The notes beneath the pieces were generated by a model. It was not told where the DNA came from and did no database searches. It saw only the letters and a list, made by a program, of their open reading frames with translations. Shown one piece after another: positions 7,569 to 16,280 of a DNA stretch of 64,000 bases. Position numbers and translations under genes: made by a program. Each line of letters starts with the position of its first letter. The stretch's first letter is position 1. Source of the stretch: Shimia_B sp038528385 (lineage in GTDB: Bacteria > Pseudomonadota > Alphaproteobacteria > Rhodobacterales > Rhodobacteraceae); NCBI GenBank assembly GCA_038528385.1, contig JBCBET010000004.1:165354-229353 (forward strand). Direction: 5' to 3'.

Positions 7569-8381
7569 ATGGCAGAGCTTCCAGGGATCGTGATCACCGG
7601 CGCGTCGGGGCGCATGGGCCGCATGCTTATCGAGACGGTCGCGGCCTCCACCACCGCGCGCCTCGTGGGCGCGGTGGAGCGCGCGGGTCACGACTGGGTA
7701 GGCCAGGATGCGGGCACCGCCATGGGGGCGGCGCCGCTCGGTGTGACAGTCACCGACGACCCGCTCGAGGCCTTCGCCCAGGCCCAGGCGGTCATCGATT
7801 TCACCGCCCCCGCCGCCACGCTCGAGTTCGCGGCCATCGCCGCGCAGGCGCGCGCGGTCCATGTCATCGGAACCACCGGCATGGACGCCGGGGGGATCGC
7901 CGCGCTCGCGCCCGCCGCGCGCCACGCGGTGCAGGTGCGGGCGGGCAATATGTCCCTCGGCGTGAACCTCTTGACCCGGCTCACGCGCATGGTTGCCGAG
8001 GCCCTCGACACCGATTTCGACATCGAGGTGATCGAGGCCCATCACCGGCACAAGGTGGACGCTCCCTCGGGCACCGCGCTCATGCTGGGCCAGGCCGCGG
8101 CGGAGGGCCGGGGCGTGTCGCTCACGGAGATGTCCGATCACGGGCGCCACGGGACGACAGGCGCGCGAGAGCTGGGGCATATCGGGTTTTCCAATGTCCG
8201 CGGCGGCGACATCGTGGGCGAGCATGACGTGCTCTTCGCCGGGGCGGGGGAGCGCATCGTGCTGCGCCATGTGGCCACCGATCGCGCCATCTTCGCCCGC
8301 GGCGCGCTCAAGGCCGCGCTTTGGGGGCAGGACAAGGCCCCCGGCCAGTACGACATGATCGACGTGCTGGGCCTGCGCTGA
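7569..8381 (+). CDS. dapB: 4-hydroxy-tetrahydrodipicolinate reductase
   Basis: 270-residue NAD(P)H-dependent reductase of the lysine/diaminopimelate pathway. The nucleotide-binding GASGRMG is at residues 11-17, GTTGMD follows in the middle, and the catalytic/substrate motif EAHHRHKVDAPSGTAL comes next. The domain ends with IFARGALKAALW as in the family. ATG 7569 is preceded by GGAG; a longer in-frame frame reaching back to 6993 would read antisense through rbfA and is rejected. The gene stands alone, divergent from rbfA across about 100 bases. Confidence 0.97.
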   Translation: MAELPGIVITGASGRMGRMLIETVAASTTARLVGAVERAGHDWVGQDAGTAMGAAPLGVTVTDDPLEAFAQAQAVIDFTAPAATLEFAAIAAQARAVHVIGTTGMDAGGIAALAPAARHAVQVRAGNMSLGVNLLTRLTRMVAEALDTDFDIEVIEAHHRHKVDAPSGTALMLGQAAAEGRGVSLTEMSDHGRHGTTGARELGHIGFSNVRGGDIVGEHDVLFAGAGERIVLRHVATDRAIFARGALKAALWGQDKAPGQYDMIDVLGLR

Positions 8382-8470
8382 CGGCGAATTTTCGCCCAAA
8401 TCGCGCGGTCCATGCATCCAGCGGCCCCGGTCGCGCGTATTCTTGCAAGCACTCCCATTGGAGGTTTCGC

Positions 8471-8839
8471 ATGTCTGCACGATTGAAAACCCTCATCACC
8501 TCTCTCGCGCTCTGCGCCGCGCTGCCCGCCACGGCGATGGAGGCGATCTCCGAGCGCGGAGAATTCGTCGAGCGCGTCGAGGGCCAAGTTCTGCAAACCC
8601 GGTATCTCGGTGTGGCGGTGAACCTTCAGGTCTCGCCGGAGGGTCGGATCGTGGGCCGCGCGCTCGGCGCCGACATCACGGGGGACTGGGCCTGGCAGGA
8701 CGGCTATTTCTGCCGCGAGATGACCTGGGGCTCCACGCCGATCCCGTATAACTGCCAGCTCGTGGAGTATAACGGTGAGGAGATGCGCTTCACCACCGAT
8801 CGCGGGGCCGGGCGCTACGCCGATTTCGACCTCCGCTAG
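8471..8839 (+). CDS. Small exported protein downstream of dapB
   Basis: 122 residues with a clear signal peptide (about 1-22, LITSLALCAALPATAM). The mature protein has no domain I can name; two cysteines (in YFCREMTW and YNCQLV) might form a disulfide. Relatives in this bacterial group sometimes inherit the name dihydrodipicolinate reductase from their neighbour, which the sequence does not support. GGAGG at 8460-8464 gives good spacing to ATG 8471. Its stop codon overlaps that of the convergent DUF1674 gene. Periplasmic location is inferred. Confidence 0.75.
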   Translation: MSARLKTLITSLALCAALPATAMEAISERGEFVERVEGQVLQTRYLGVAVNLQVSPEGRIVGRALGADITGDWAWQDGYFCREMTWGSTPIPYNCQLVEYNGEEMRFTTDRGAGRYADFDLR

Positions 8840-9093
8840 AAGTCGTAGGCGATCCCCTTCTTCTCCCAGTCACCGAAGCGGACGGGCTCCGGGCCCTCGC
8901 GGCCGCCATATTCCTTGGGCATAGCCTGGGTTGCTTCACCCTTCTTGCGCTCGGCGGCCTCGGCCAGCGCGCGCTGGGCCGCGGGCGGGAAGCGCGACGG
9001 ATCGTAGGCGGGCGCCTCGGGTGTGTCCGCGGCGGGCGTCGCTGCCTCGGGCGTCTCGGCGGGCGGGATGGAGAATGTCTTGTCTTCGGCCAT
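8836..9093 (-). CDS. DUF1674 protein (SDHAF4-like)
   Basis: 85 residues. The N-terminal half is low-complexity Pro/Glu/Ala-rich, then a helix PAAQRALAEAAERK, then the signature PKEYGGREGPEPVRFGDWEKKG. This C-terminal motif defines the DUF1674/Sdh8 family, whose eukaryotic members help assemble succinate dehydrogenase by binding flavinylated SdhA. The bacterial role is presumed similar, but no sdh gene is in the window. It is divergent from rsmB with only 44 bases between the starts. The ribosome binding site is weak, so the transcript may have a very short leader. Confidence 0.85.
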   Translation of the reverse strand: MAEDKTFSIPPAETPEAATPAADTPEAPAYDPSRFPPAAQRALAEAAERKKGEATQAMPKEYGGREGPEPVRFGDWEKKGIAYDF

Positions 9094-9137
9094 GGCGTTG
9101 ATATAGGCCGCCGGTCCCGCCGCTCCAAGGAGACCCC

Positions 9138-10409
9138 GTGCCGCAAGACCCCCATCCCGCCCGCGCCGCGGCGCTCAAGCTCATGACCGGCGTGACCGAG
9201 GACGGGCGGCTTCTCTCCGAACTCACCGGCGCGCCGTGGTTCCTCGAACTCGCCCCCGCCGACCGCGCCCGCGCGCAGCGGCTCGCAACAGAGACGTTCC
9301 GCCACCTAGACCGCGCCGACCGGGTGCTGAAACCGCTTCTCCGGAAGACGCCGCCCGAGGCGGCGCAGCACATTCTGCGCCTCGGCCTCGTGGAAGTCGC
9401 GGCGCTCGGCGGCGCGGCCCACGGCGTCGTGTCCGACATGGTGAGCGCGGCGGGCCGCGACAAACGCACAATGGGCCTCAAAGGCATGGTCAACGCCGTC
9501 CTGCGCCGCGCCATCGAGGCCGCGGACGGGAAATGGGGCAAGCTGCCCGTGGGCCGCATGCCCGATTGGCTGCGCAAACCCCTGGCCGAGGCCTATGGCA
9601 ACTCCGCCGTCCAAGGCATCGAGACCGCCCATATGCGCGGCGCGCCCCTCGATCTGACGGCCAAGGGCGATCCTGCCGCGCTGGCCGGGCGTCTGGGCGG
9701 GGAGCTAATGCCCTGGGGCTCGGTGAGGCTGCGCGAGGCGGGGCAGGTCTCCGCGCTGCCGGGCTACGCGGAGGGCGACTGGTGGGTGCAGGATACCGCC
9801 GCGGCGCTCCCGGCCCAGCTTCTCGCCGTGCAACCGGGAGAGCGGGTCGCCGATCTCTGCGCTGCGCCCGGGGGCAAGACGATGCAGCTCGTCGCTGCCG
9901 GCGCGCTGGTGACGGCGGTGGATGCGAACGACCACCGGATGGGACGGCTCCGCGAGAACCTCGCGCGCACGGGGCTCGCCGCGGAGGTGCAGGTAGCCGA
10001 CGTCACCGAGACCGCCGGGCGCTTCGACGCCGTGCTCCTTGATGCGCCGTGTTCGGCCACGGGCACGCTGCGGCGCCACCCCGACCTGCCCCACGGCCAG
10101 CGCGGCGAGCAGATCGGCGCCCTCATCACACTGCAGACGCGGCTCCTCGACCACGCGATCAAGCTCGTGAAGCCCGGCGGGCGGCTCGTTTTCTGCACCT
10201 GTTCGCTCCTGCCCGACGAGGGCGAGGTGCAGGTGGAGGAGGCGCTGGCGCGCCATGGGGACCTCGGCGTGGACCGTGCCGCGCTCGCCCGCGACGGCAT
10301 CGATCCGGCCTGGATCACCGAGGAAGGCGGCCTGCGCCTGCGCCCGGATCACTGGTCGAAAGCGGGCGGGATGGACGGATTTTACATGGCGCTTCTCCGC
10401 CGCAGGTGA
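9138..10409 (+). CDS. rsmB: RsmB-family 16S rRNA (cytosine-C5) methyltransferase
   Basis: 423-residue enzyme. The N-terminal NusB-like helical region (about 1-140) is followed by a SAM-dependent NOL1/NOP2/Sun domain with DLCAAPGGKTMQL, VDANDHRMGRL, LLDAPCSATGTLRRHPD (catalytic Cys) and FCTCSLLPDEG (second Cys). It methylates C967 of 16S rRNA in E. coli. The start is GTG at 9138 preceded by AAGGAG. It opens a rightward run of genes. The exact target cytosine in this organism is inferred from family. Confidence 0.92.
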   Translation: MPQDPHPARAAALKLMTGVTEDGRLLSELTGAPWFLELAPADRARAQRLATETFRHLDRADRVLKPLLRKTPPEAAQHILRLGLVEVAALGGAAHGVVSDMVSAAGRDKRTMGLKGMVNAVLRRAIEAADGKWGKLPVGRMPDWLRKPLAEAYGNSAVQGIETAHMRGAPLDLTAKGDPAALAGRLGGELMPWGSVRLREAGQVSALPGYAEGDWWVQDTAAALPAQLLAVQPGERVADLCAAPGGKTMQLVAAGALVTAVDANDHRMGRLRENLARTGLAAEVQVADVTETAGRFDAVLLDAPCSATGTLRRHPDLPHGQRGEQIGALITLQTRLLDHAIKLVKPGGRLVFCTCSLLPDEGEVQVEEALARHGDLGVDRAALARDGIDPAWITEEGGLRLRPDHWSKAGGMDGFYMALLRRR

Positions 10410-10512
10410 CGCATCCCGCGTGACTTGGCGCGGGGGCTGCGCTAGCAGATGCAGGTGGGGCCGTTCCGGCCTCCAACGCAAAAGAGCAGCCCCGAATAGG
10501 TCTCCGACAGAC

Positions 10513-12276
10513 ATGTCGACCCACCCCGATATGCCGGCCCCCCGCACGCGTTTCATGACGCAGCTGCACGCGCGGCTGGCGGCCATGGGGCGGCCGGCTA
10601 CGGCCTTCGTCAGCCAGCCGGAGCCGCGCTCCATCGGGCACTTCGCCAAGGGCAAGCAGCTCCTGGCCGGCAATTACCTCTTTGCCGGATATCTCGTGGA
10701 GGCTGCGCCGGGGACGTCGCTCTGGCAGGTGACGCCGCCATCGGATGCGTTTTCGGAGGACGCCCACGGCTTTCTCTGGCTCGACGATCTGGCCGCCGTG
10801 GGGGACGGCACGGCGCGCGCGCTGGCGCAGGACTGGGCCGCGGGCTGGATCGACGAATTCGGGCGCGGTCGCGGCCTCGGCTGGAGCCCGGACCTCACTG
10901 GACGCAGGCTCATCCGCTGGATCAACCACGCGCTCTTTTTGCTGTCCGGCAATGGCAGCGTCCACGGCGAGGCCTTCTTTCGCTCCCTCGCGCAGCAGAC
11001 CCGCTTTCTCGGGCGGCGCTGGCAATCGACGACGCCGGGCCTGCCCCGGATCGAGGCGCTCACGGGCCTGATCTATGCCGGGCTCTCGCTCACGGGGATG
11101 GAGCGGTTCGTGCCCACAGCCATCGCCGCGCTCGGGCGCGCCTGCGCGCGGCAGATCGATGCCTCGGGCGCCATCGCCTCGCGCAACCCCGAAGAGCTTC
11201 TGGAGATCTTCACCCTGCTGAACTGGGCGGCGCTCGCGCTCGACGATGCCGGGCGGGCGGCGGCTCCTGCGCATCTCGCGGCCATCGTGCGCACGGCGCC
11301 GGTGCTGCGCGCGCTCCGCCACGCCGATGGCGGGCTCGCGCGGTTTCACGGCGGCGGGCGGGGGCTCGAGGGGCGGCTCGACACCGCGCTCGCGCTGTCG
11401 GGCGTTAAGGCCGAGGCCACCGCGCGGGAGGCCATGGGCTACACCCGGCTCGCCACCGGGCGCACCACCGTCATCACCGACACCGCCCCACCGCCGCGGG
11501 GCGTGGCGAGCTTCAACGCCCATGCCTCCACGCTGGCCTTCGAGCTGACCTCGGGGCGGCGTCCGCTCATCGTCAGCAGCGGCTCGGGCGCGGCCTTCGG
11601 CGAGGACTGGCGCCGCGCGGGGCGGGCGACACCCTCCCATTCCACGCTGACGCTCGCGGGCTATTCCTCCTCCCGGCTTGGGGAGCGCACCTTGCTGTCG
11701 GGCCGGGCGCGGGAGCTTTTGACGGATGTGCCCAAGGCCGTGAGCAGCGAAGGGCGCGAGACCGCCTCGGCCTCGCGCCTGGAGGCGAGCCATGACGGAT
11801 ACCGGGCCACCCATGGGCTCCTCCACGTGCGCACGCTCGAGCTCGCTCATGACGGGCGGGGGCTCTCGGGCGAGGACCTGCTCTTGTCCCTCAACGCCGC
11901 CGACCGGAGCCGCTTCGAGAGCCATCGCGCCTTCGTGGACCCGGGTGAGCCGGGCGGCATCCCCTTCACGATCCGGTTTCACCTGCACCCGGATGTGGAC
12001 GCGGCCCTCGACATGGGCGGGACGGCGGTGTCGCTGGCGCTGCGCAGCGGGGAGATCTGGGTCTTTCGCCACGACGCCACCGCCGCGCTGACCATCGAGC
12101 CGAGCGTCTACCTGGAGCGCGGCCGCCTGAAGCCCCGCGGGGCGGAGCAGATCGTGCTTTCGGCGCGCGCGCGCACCGAGCAGACGCGCGTCAGGTGGTC
12201 TCTGGCCAAAGCGCAGGAAACTCCGCTATCTGTCCGCGACCTGCGGCGGGACGATCCGCTGAGCGAAGACGACTAA
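10513..12276 (+). CDS. Heparinase II/III family protein
   Basis: 587 residues. The N-terminal half is a helical (alpha/alpha)n-type domain (WAAGWIDEFGRG, RWINHALFLLSG); the C-terminal half is beta-rich and matches the heparinase II/III domain, with ATGRTTVITD, HASTLAFELTSG, SHSTLTLAGYSSS and THGLLHVRTLELAHDG. Members of this type occur widely in Rhodobacteraceae and other alphaproteobacteria just before purH, and their substrate is unknown. No signal peptide is visible, so periplasmic lyase activity is doubtful. ATG 10513 is chosen for family-like length; the ribosome binding site is weak. purH follows after 14 bases. Confidence 0.85.
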   Translation: MSTHPDMPAPRTRFMTQLHARLAAMGRPATAFVSQPEPRSIGHFAKGKQLLAGNYLFAGYLVEAAPGTSLWQVTPPSDAFSEDAHGFLWLDDLAAVGDGTARALAQDWAAGWIDEFGRGRGLGWSPDLTGRRLIRWINHALFLLSGNGSVHGEAFFRSLAQQTRFLGRRWQSTTPGLPRIEALTGLIYAGLSLTGMERFVPTAIAALGRACARQIDASGAIASRNPEELLEIFTLLNWAALALDDAGRAAAPAHLAAIVRTAPVLRALRHADGGLARFHGGGRGLEGRLDTALALSGVKAEATAREAMGYTRLATGRTTVITDTAPPPRGVASFNAHASTLAFELTSGRRPLIVSSGSGAAFGEDWRRAGRATPSHSTLTLAGYSSSRLGERTLLSGRARELLTDVPKAVSSEGRETASASRLEASHDGYRATHGLLHVRTLELAHDGRGLSGEDLLLSLNAADRSRFESHRAFVDPGEPGGIPFTIRFHLHPDVDAALDMGGTAVSLALRSGEIWVFRHDATAALTIEPSVYLERGRLKPRGAEQIVLSARARTEQTRVRWSLAKAQETPLSVRDLRRDDPLSEDD

Positions 12277-12290
12277 AAGGACCTCCGCCC

Positions 12291-13871
12291 ATGCCCGATC
12301 TCGTGCCGCTGCGCCGCGCGCTTCTCTCCGTGTCCGAAAAGGCGGGGATCGTGGAGCTGGCGCAAGCGCTCGCGGCGCGCGGCGTGGAACTCGTGAGCAC
12401 GGGCGGAACGGCGCGGAGCCTGCGGGAGGCGGGGCTCTCGGTGCGCGATGTCTCCGAGCTCACGCAGTTTCCAGAGATAATGGACGGGCGGGTGAAGACG
12501 CTCCATCCGAGCGTCCATGGCGGGCTCCTCGCCGTGCGAGAGAACGCGGCCCATGCCGAGGCCATGGAGGCGCATGGGATCGGCGCCATCGACCTCGTCG
12601 TCGTCAACCTCTACCCCTTCGAGGCCACCGTGGCCCAGGGCGCGGACGACGCAGAGGTGATCGAGAATATCGATATCGGCGGGCCCGCGATGCTGCGCTC
12701 GGCGGCCAAGAACCACGCCTATGTGAGTGTCGTCACCGACACCGAGGATTACGCGCCGCTCCTCGCCGAGCTCGATGCCCATGACGGCGCCACCAGCCAC
12801 GCCTTCCGCCAGAAGCTCGCGCTCGAGGCCTATGCGCGCACGGCGGCCTATGACGCGGCGGTGTCGCAATGGCTGGAGGGCGCGCTCGAGACCCGCGCGC
12901 GGCGCTACGCCACCGCGGGCACGCTCAGCCAGGAGATGCGCTACGGCGAGAACCCGCACCAGGGCGCGGCGTTCTACGTCGACGGCTCCGCGCAGGTGGG
13001 CGTGGCGACAGCCACCCAGCACCAGGGCAAGGCGTTGAGCTACAACAACATCAACGACACCGACGCGGCCTTCGAGCTCGTGAGCGAGTTCGACCCGGCG
13101 GACGGCCCGGCCTGCGCGATCATCAAGCACGCCAACCCCTGCGGCGTGGCCCGCGGCGCGACGCTGAAGGAGGCCTATGCCCGCGCCTTCGATTGCGACC
13201 GCACCTCGGCTTTCGGCGGGATCGTGGCGCTCAACCAGCCGCTCGACGAGGCCACGGCCGCGGAGATCACCAAGATCTTCACCGAGGTCGTGATCGCGCC
13301 CGGTGCCGACGACGCGGCGCGCGCGGTCTTCGCGGAGAAAAAGACCCTGCGCCTTTTGACCACCGAGGCCCTCGCCGACACCGCTACGGCGCGCGCCTAT
13401 CTCAAGCAGGTGGCGGGCGGGTTCCTCCTCCAGGACAAGGATGTGGGCGCGCCCGGCGCGCTCACGGTCGTCACCGAACGCGCGCCCACCGAGGACGAGC
13501 TGCGCGATCTGGCCTTTGCCTGGACGGTGGCCAAGCACGTGAAATCGAACGCCATCGTCTATGCCAACAACGGCGCCACGGTGGGCGTGGGCGCGGGCCA
13601 GATGAGCCGGGTGGACGCGACCCGCATCGCCGCGCGGAAGGCCGAGGACATGGCCGAGGCACTGGGCCTCAAGACACCGCTCACGCAGAATTCCGTGGCG
13701 GCCTCCGACGCGTTCTTTCCCTTTGCCGACGGGCTCCTCACGGTGGCCGAAGCGGGGGCCACGGCGGTCATCCAGCCGGGCGGCTCGGTGCGCGACGACG
13801 AGGTGATCTCGGCGGCCAACGAAGCCGGGCTCGCCATGGTCTTCACCGGTCAGCGGCATTTCAGGCACTGA
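12291..13871 (+). CDS. purH: Bifunctional AICAR formyltransferase / IMP cyclohydrolase
   Basis: 526-residue enzyme for the last two steps of IMP synthesis. The N-terminal IMP cyclohydrolase domain shows ALLSVSEKAGI, STGGTARSL, MDGRVKTLHP and NIDIGGPAMLRSAAKN. The C-terminal transformylase domain shows RYGENPHQGAAFY, SYNNINDTDAAFEL, KHANPCGVA (with the catalytic Lys-His) and DAFFPFADG. It has full length and an intact end. The frame is open upstream of 12291, but this ATG gives the standard N-terminus. lspA begins one base after the stop, so cotranscription is likely. Confidence 0.98.
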   Translation: MPDLVPLRRALLSVSEKAGIVELAQALAARGVELVSTGGTARSLREAGLSVRDVSELTQFPEIMDGRVKTLHPSVHGGLLAVRENAAHAEAMEAHGIGAIDLVVVNLYPFEATVAQGADDAEVIENIDIGGPAMLRSAAKNHAYVSVVTDTEDYAPLLAELDAHDGATSHAFRQKLALEAYARTAAYDAAVSQWLEGALETRARRYATAGTLSQEMRYGENPHQGAAFYVDGSAQVGVATATQHQGKALSYNNINDTDAAFELVSEFDPADGPACAIIKHANPCGVARGATLKEAYARAFDCDRTSAFGGIVALNQPLDEATAAEITKIFTEVVIAPGADDAARAVFAEKKTLRLLTTEALADTATARAYLKQVAGGFLLQDKDVGAPGALTVVTERAPTEDELRDLAFAWTVAKHVKSNAIVYANNGATVGVGAGQMSRVDATRIAARKAEDMAEALGLKTPLTQNSVAASDAFFPFADGLLTVAEAGATAVIQPGGSVRDDEVISAANEAGLAMVFTGQRHFRH

Positions 13872-13872
13872 G

Positions 13873-14343
13873 ATGCGGGCGCTCTGGATCACGGCGGCGC
13901 TGACCTTCCTGGGGGACCAGGCGCTGAAGTATTACATCCTCCACGTGCTCGACCTCGACCGCATCCGCGCGCTCGACGTGCTGCCCCCCTTCCTCAATCT
14001 CCGCATGACGTGGAATTACGGGGTGAATTTCGGGCTCTTCGCCGGGGGCGGTTCCACCCGCTGGATCCTCATCGCAATCGCCGTCGTGATCTGCGCGGTG
14101 GTGCTGTGGTGGATGCGCAAAGGGCAGGGGCGGCTTGCCCATGTCTCCGCCGGGTTGCTCGTAGGCGGCGCGGCGGGCAACGTGATCGACCGCATCATCT
14201 ATGGCGGGGTGGCCGATTTCCTCAACATGTCCTGCTGCGGGATCAATAATCCCTTCGCCTTCAACGTGGCCGATATCGCGATCTTCATCGGCGCGATAGG
14301 CCTCGTCTTCTTCGTCAAGGACGACACGCCCGCGAAGGCGTGA
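13873..14343 (+). CDS. lspA: Lipoprotein signal peptidase (SPase II)
   Basis: 156-residue inner-membrane aspartic protease that cleaves prolipoprotein signal peptides after lipid modification. Four membrane segments are visible. The two catalytic aspartates lie in NVIDRIIYGGVADFLN and FNVADIAIFIG. MTWNYGVNFGLFAG is the conserved periplasmic loop. Two adjacent cysteines (NMSCCGINN) are unusual but outside the active site. The next gene encodes a lipoprotein, a plausible substrate. Confidence 0.97.
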   Translation: MRALWITAALTFLGDQALKYYILHVLDLDRIRALDVLPPFLNLRMTWNYGVNFGLFAGGGSTRWILIAIAVVICAVVLWWMRKGQGRLAHVSAGLLVGGAAGNVIDRIIYGGVADFLNMSCCGINNPFAFNVADIAIFIGAIGLVFFVKDDTPAKA

Positions 14344-14390
14344 CGCGACGGGCGCCGTGGTGTAGGGCAGACAAAACAAGTGGGTGTGTC

Positions 14391-14864
14391 ATGCGTGGGA
14401 TGATCTTGGGGCTGATGGCGGTGGGGCTCGCGGCCTGTGCGGCCACCGATGGGAGCGAGGGGCCCGACGAATTCGGGGTGGTGCCGTCGCTCCCGCTGGA
14501 ATTCCCCGAAAGTTTTGCCGAGCTGCCCCCGCCGGCCCCGGGCACGGCGAACCGGGCCGACCTCGATCCCGGCGCCGATGCCGCCGAGGCGCTCGGCGGG
14601 GCGCTCAGCGATCCGGGCATTCCGGCGGGCGACAGCGGGCTCGTCAGCTTCGCCTCCCGCTTCGGCGTCGATCCCGATATCCGCCGCGAGCTCTTCCGGT
14701 CCGATGAACTCTTCCGCGCGCGGCGCGGGCGCCTGCGCCTGCTCAGCTTCGGGGGCGGCGATAGGTATTTCAGCGCCTATGCCCGCGAAACGCTCGATGC
14801 CCGGGCCGAGCTCGCCCGGTTCCGCGCGGCCGGCGTGCGGGTGCCCACGGCCCCGCCCGACTGA
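14391..14864 (+). CDS. DUF3035 family lipoprotein
   Basis: 157 residues with a lipoprotein signal (MRGMILGLMAVGLAAC, lipobox LAAC, acylated Cys 16). The rest is a DUF3035-type region rich in Pro, Asp and Arg, including PDEFGVVPSLPLEFPE near the start of the mature part. Function unknown; location should be the periplasmic face of a membrane. An in-frame start at 14340 would put 17 charged residues before the signal and is rejected. It follows lspA by 47 bases. Confidence 0.82.
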   Translation: MRGMILGLMAVGLAACAATDGSEGPDEFGVVPSLPLEFPESFAELPPPAPGTANRADLDPGADAAEALGGALSDPGIPAGDSGLVSFASRFGVDPDIRRELFRSDELFRARRGRLRLLSFGGGDRYFSAYARETLDARAELARFRAAGVRVPTAPPD

Positions 14865-14939
14865 CCGTCACATCGCCGTCACCGCGCTTGAAGCCTGCCG
14901 ACCCGGCCGTACCTTATGGCTCAAGGAGGACGACGCCCG

Positions 14940-16280
14940 ATGATCCGAACGCTTTCCGCAGCCGCCTTCGCGCTCGCTGCTGCCCCGCTCGCCGCCGCCG
15001 AGGCCGTGACGAACTTCTTTCTCGACAACGGGATGGAGGTCGTCGTCATCGAGGACACCCGCGCCCCCGTTGTCGTGCACATGGTCTGGTACAAGGTGGG
15101 CTCCGCCGACGAGCCCGAGACGAAAAGCGGGATCGCGCATTTCACCGAGCACCTGATGTTCAAGGCCACCGACACCCTCGAGGACGGTGAATTCCAGCGC
15201 ATCGTGAGCGAGAACGGCGGCAACGACAACGCCTTCACCAGCTACGATTACACCGGCTATTTCCAGCGCGTGGCCTCCGACCGCCTCGGCCTCATGATGG
15301 AGATGGAGTCCGACCGCATGGTCAACCTCGCCCTCGACGAGGACGACATCGCCACCGAGCGCGGCGTCATCATCGAGGAGCGCAACCAGCGCACCGACAG
15401 CTCCCCCGGCGCCCTCATGCAGGAGCAGGTCCGCGCCGCGCAGTTCCTCAACCATCAATACGCCGTGCCGATCATCGGCTGGCGCCACGAGATGGAGACG
15501 CTGGGACTTGAGGATGCCAATGCCTTCTACGAGGCGCATTACGCGCCCAACAATGCGGTACTCGTGGTGGCGGGCGACGTGACGCCCGAGGAGGTGCGCA
15601 CGCTCGCCGAGGCGCATTACGGCGTCATCCCCGCGAACCCTGCGATCACCGAGCGCGCGCGTCCCGCGGAGCCCCCGCAGCGGGCGGAGCGGCGGCTCGT
15701 CTACCGCGACGCGCGGGTGGCGCAGCCCTATTTCACGCGCACCTACCTCGCGCCCGAACGCAACCGGGGCGACCAGCGGGAGGCGGCGGCGCTCAGGCTC
15801 CTCGCCTCCGTCCTCGGCGGGTCCGGTGCGACCTCGGTCTTCGGCGAGACGCTGGAATTCGAGCAGGAGATCGCCGTCTACACCTCCGCCTATTACATGG
15901 GCCTATCGCTTGACGAGACGACCTTCGGCCTCATCGGCGTGCCGGCGCCCGGCACCTCGCTCGAGGAGCTCGAGGCCGCCATGGACGCCGAAATCGCCGC
16001 CTTCCTCGAAAAGGGAGTGGACCCCGAACAGCTCGCGCGGATCAAGGCGCAGTGGCGCGCATCGGAGGTCTACGCGCTCGACGATGTGGGCGGCATCGCC
16101 CGCCGCTACGGCGCGGCGCTGACCTCGGGCCTGACGGTGCAGGACGTGCAGGACTGGCCGGGCATCATCCAGTCCATCACGGGCGAGGAGATCGTGGCCG
16201 CCGCCGAGCGCCTTTTCGACCGCAAGAACGCCGTCACCGGCTATCTCATGCAACCCGTCCAGCCGGAGGTGACGCAATGA
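14940..16280 (+). CDS. M16 family zinc peptidase (active subunit)
   Basis: 446-residue exported insulinase-like protease. A signal peptide covers about residues 1-20. The inverted zinc motif HFTEH (HxxEH, His 67, Glu 70, His 71) is intact, and VIIEERNQRTD supplies the downstream Glu region. The C-terminal M16C domain has the FEQEIAVYTSAYYMG stretch. ATG 14940 has AAGGAGG 10 bases upstream. The stop overlaps the next gene, its partner, by ATGA. Such pairs form heterodimers in the periplasm and degrade peptides; the substrate is unknown. Confidence 0.92.
   Translation: MIRTLSAAAFALAAAPLAAAEAVTNFFLDNGMEVVVIEDTRAPVVVHMVWYKVGSADEPETKSGIAHFTEHLMFKATDTLEDGEFQRIVSENGGNDNAFTSYDYTGYFQRVASDRLGLMMEMESDRMVNLALDEDDIATERGVIIEERNQRTDSSPGALMQEQVRAAQFLNHQYAVPIIGWRHEMETLGLEDANAFYEAHYAPNNAVLVVAGDVTPEEVRTLAEAHYGVIPANPAITERARPAEPPQRAERRLVYRDARVAQPYFTRTYLAPERNRGDQREAAALRLLASVLGGSGATSVFGETLEFEQEIAVYTSAYYMGLSLDETTFGLIGVPAPGTSLEELEAAMDAEIAAFLEKGVDPEQLARIKAQWRASEVYALDDVGGIARRYGAALTSGLTVQDVQDWPGIIQSITGEEIVAAAERLFDRKNAVTGYLMQPVQPEVTQ

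Noticed and set aside
12273..13892. Long minus-strand frame opposite purH
   Set aside because: Antisense shadow of a conserved gene; composition is Arg/Gly-rich and no motif is seen.
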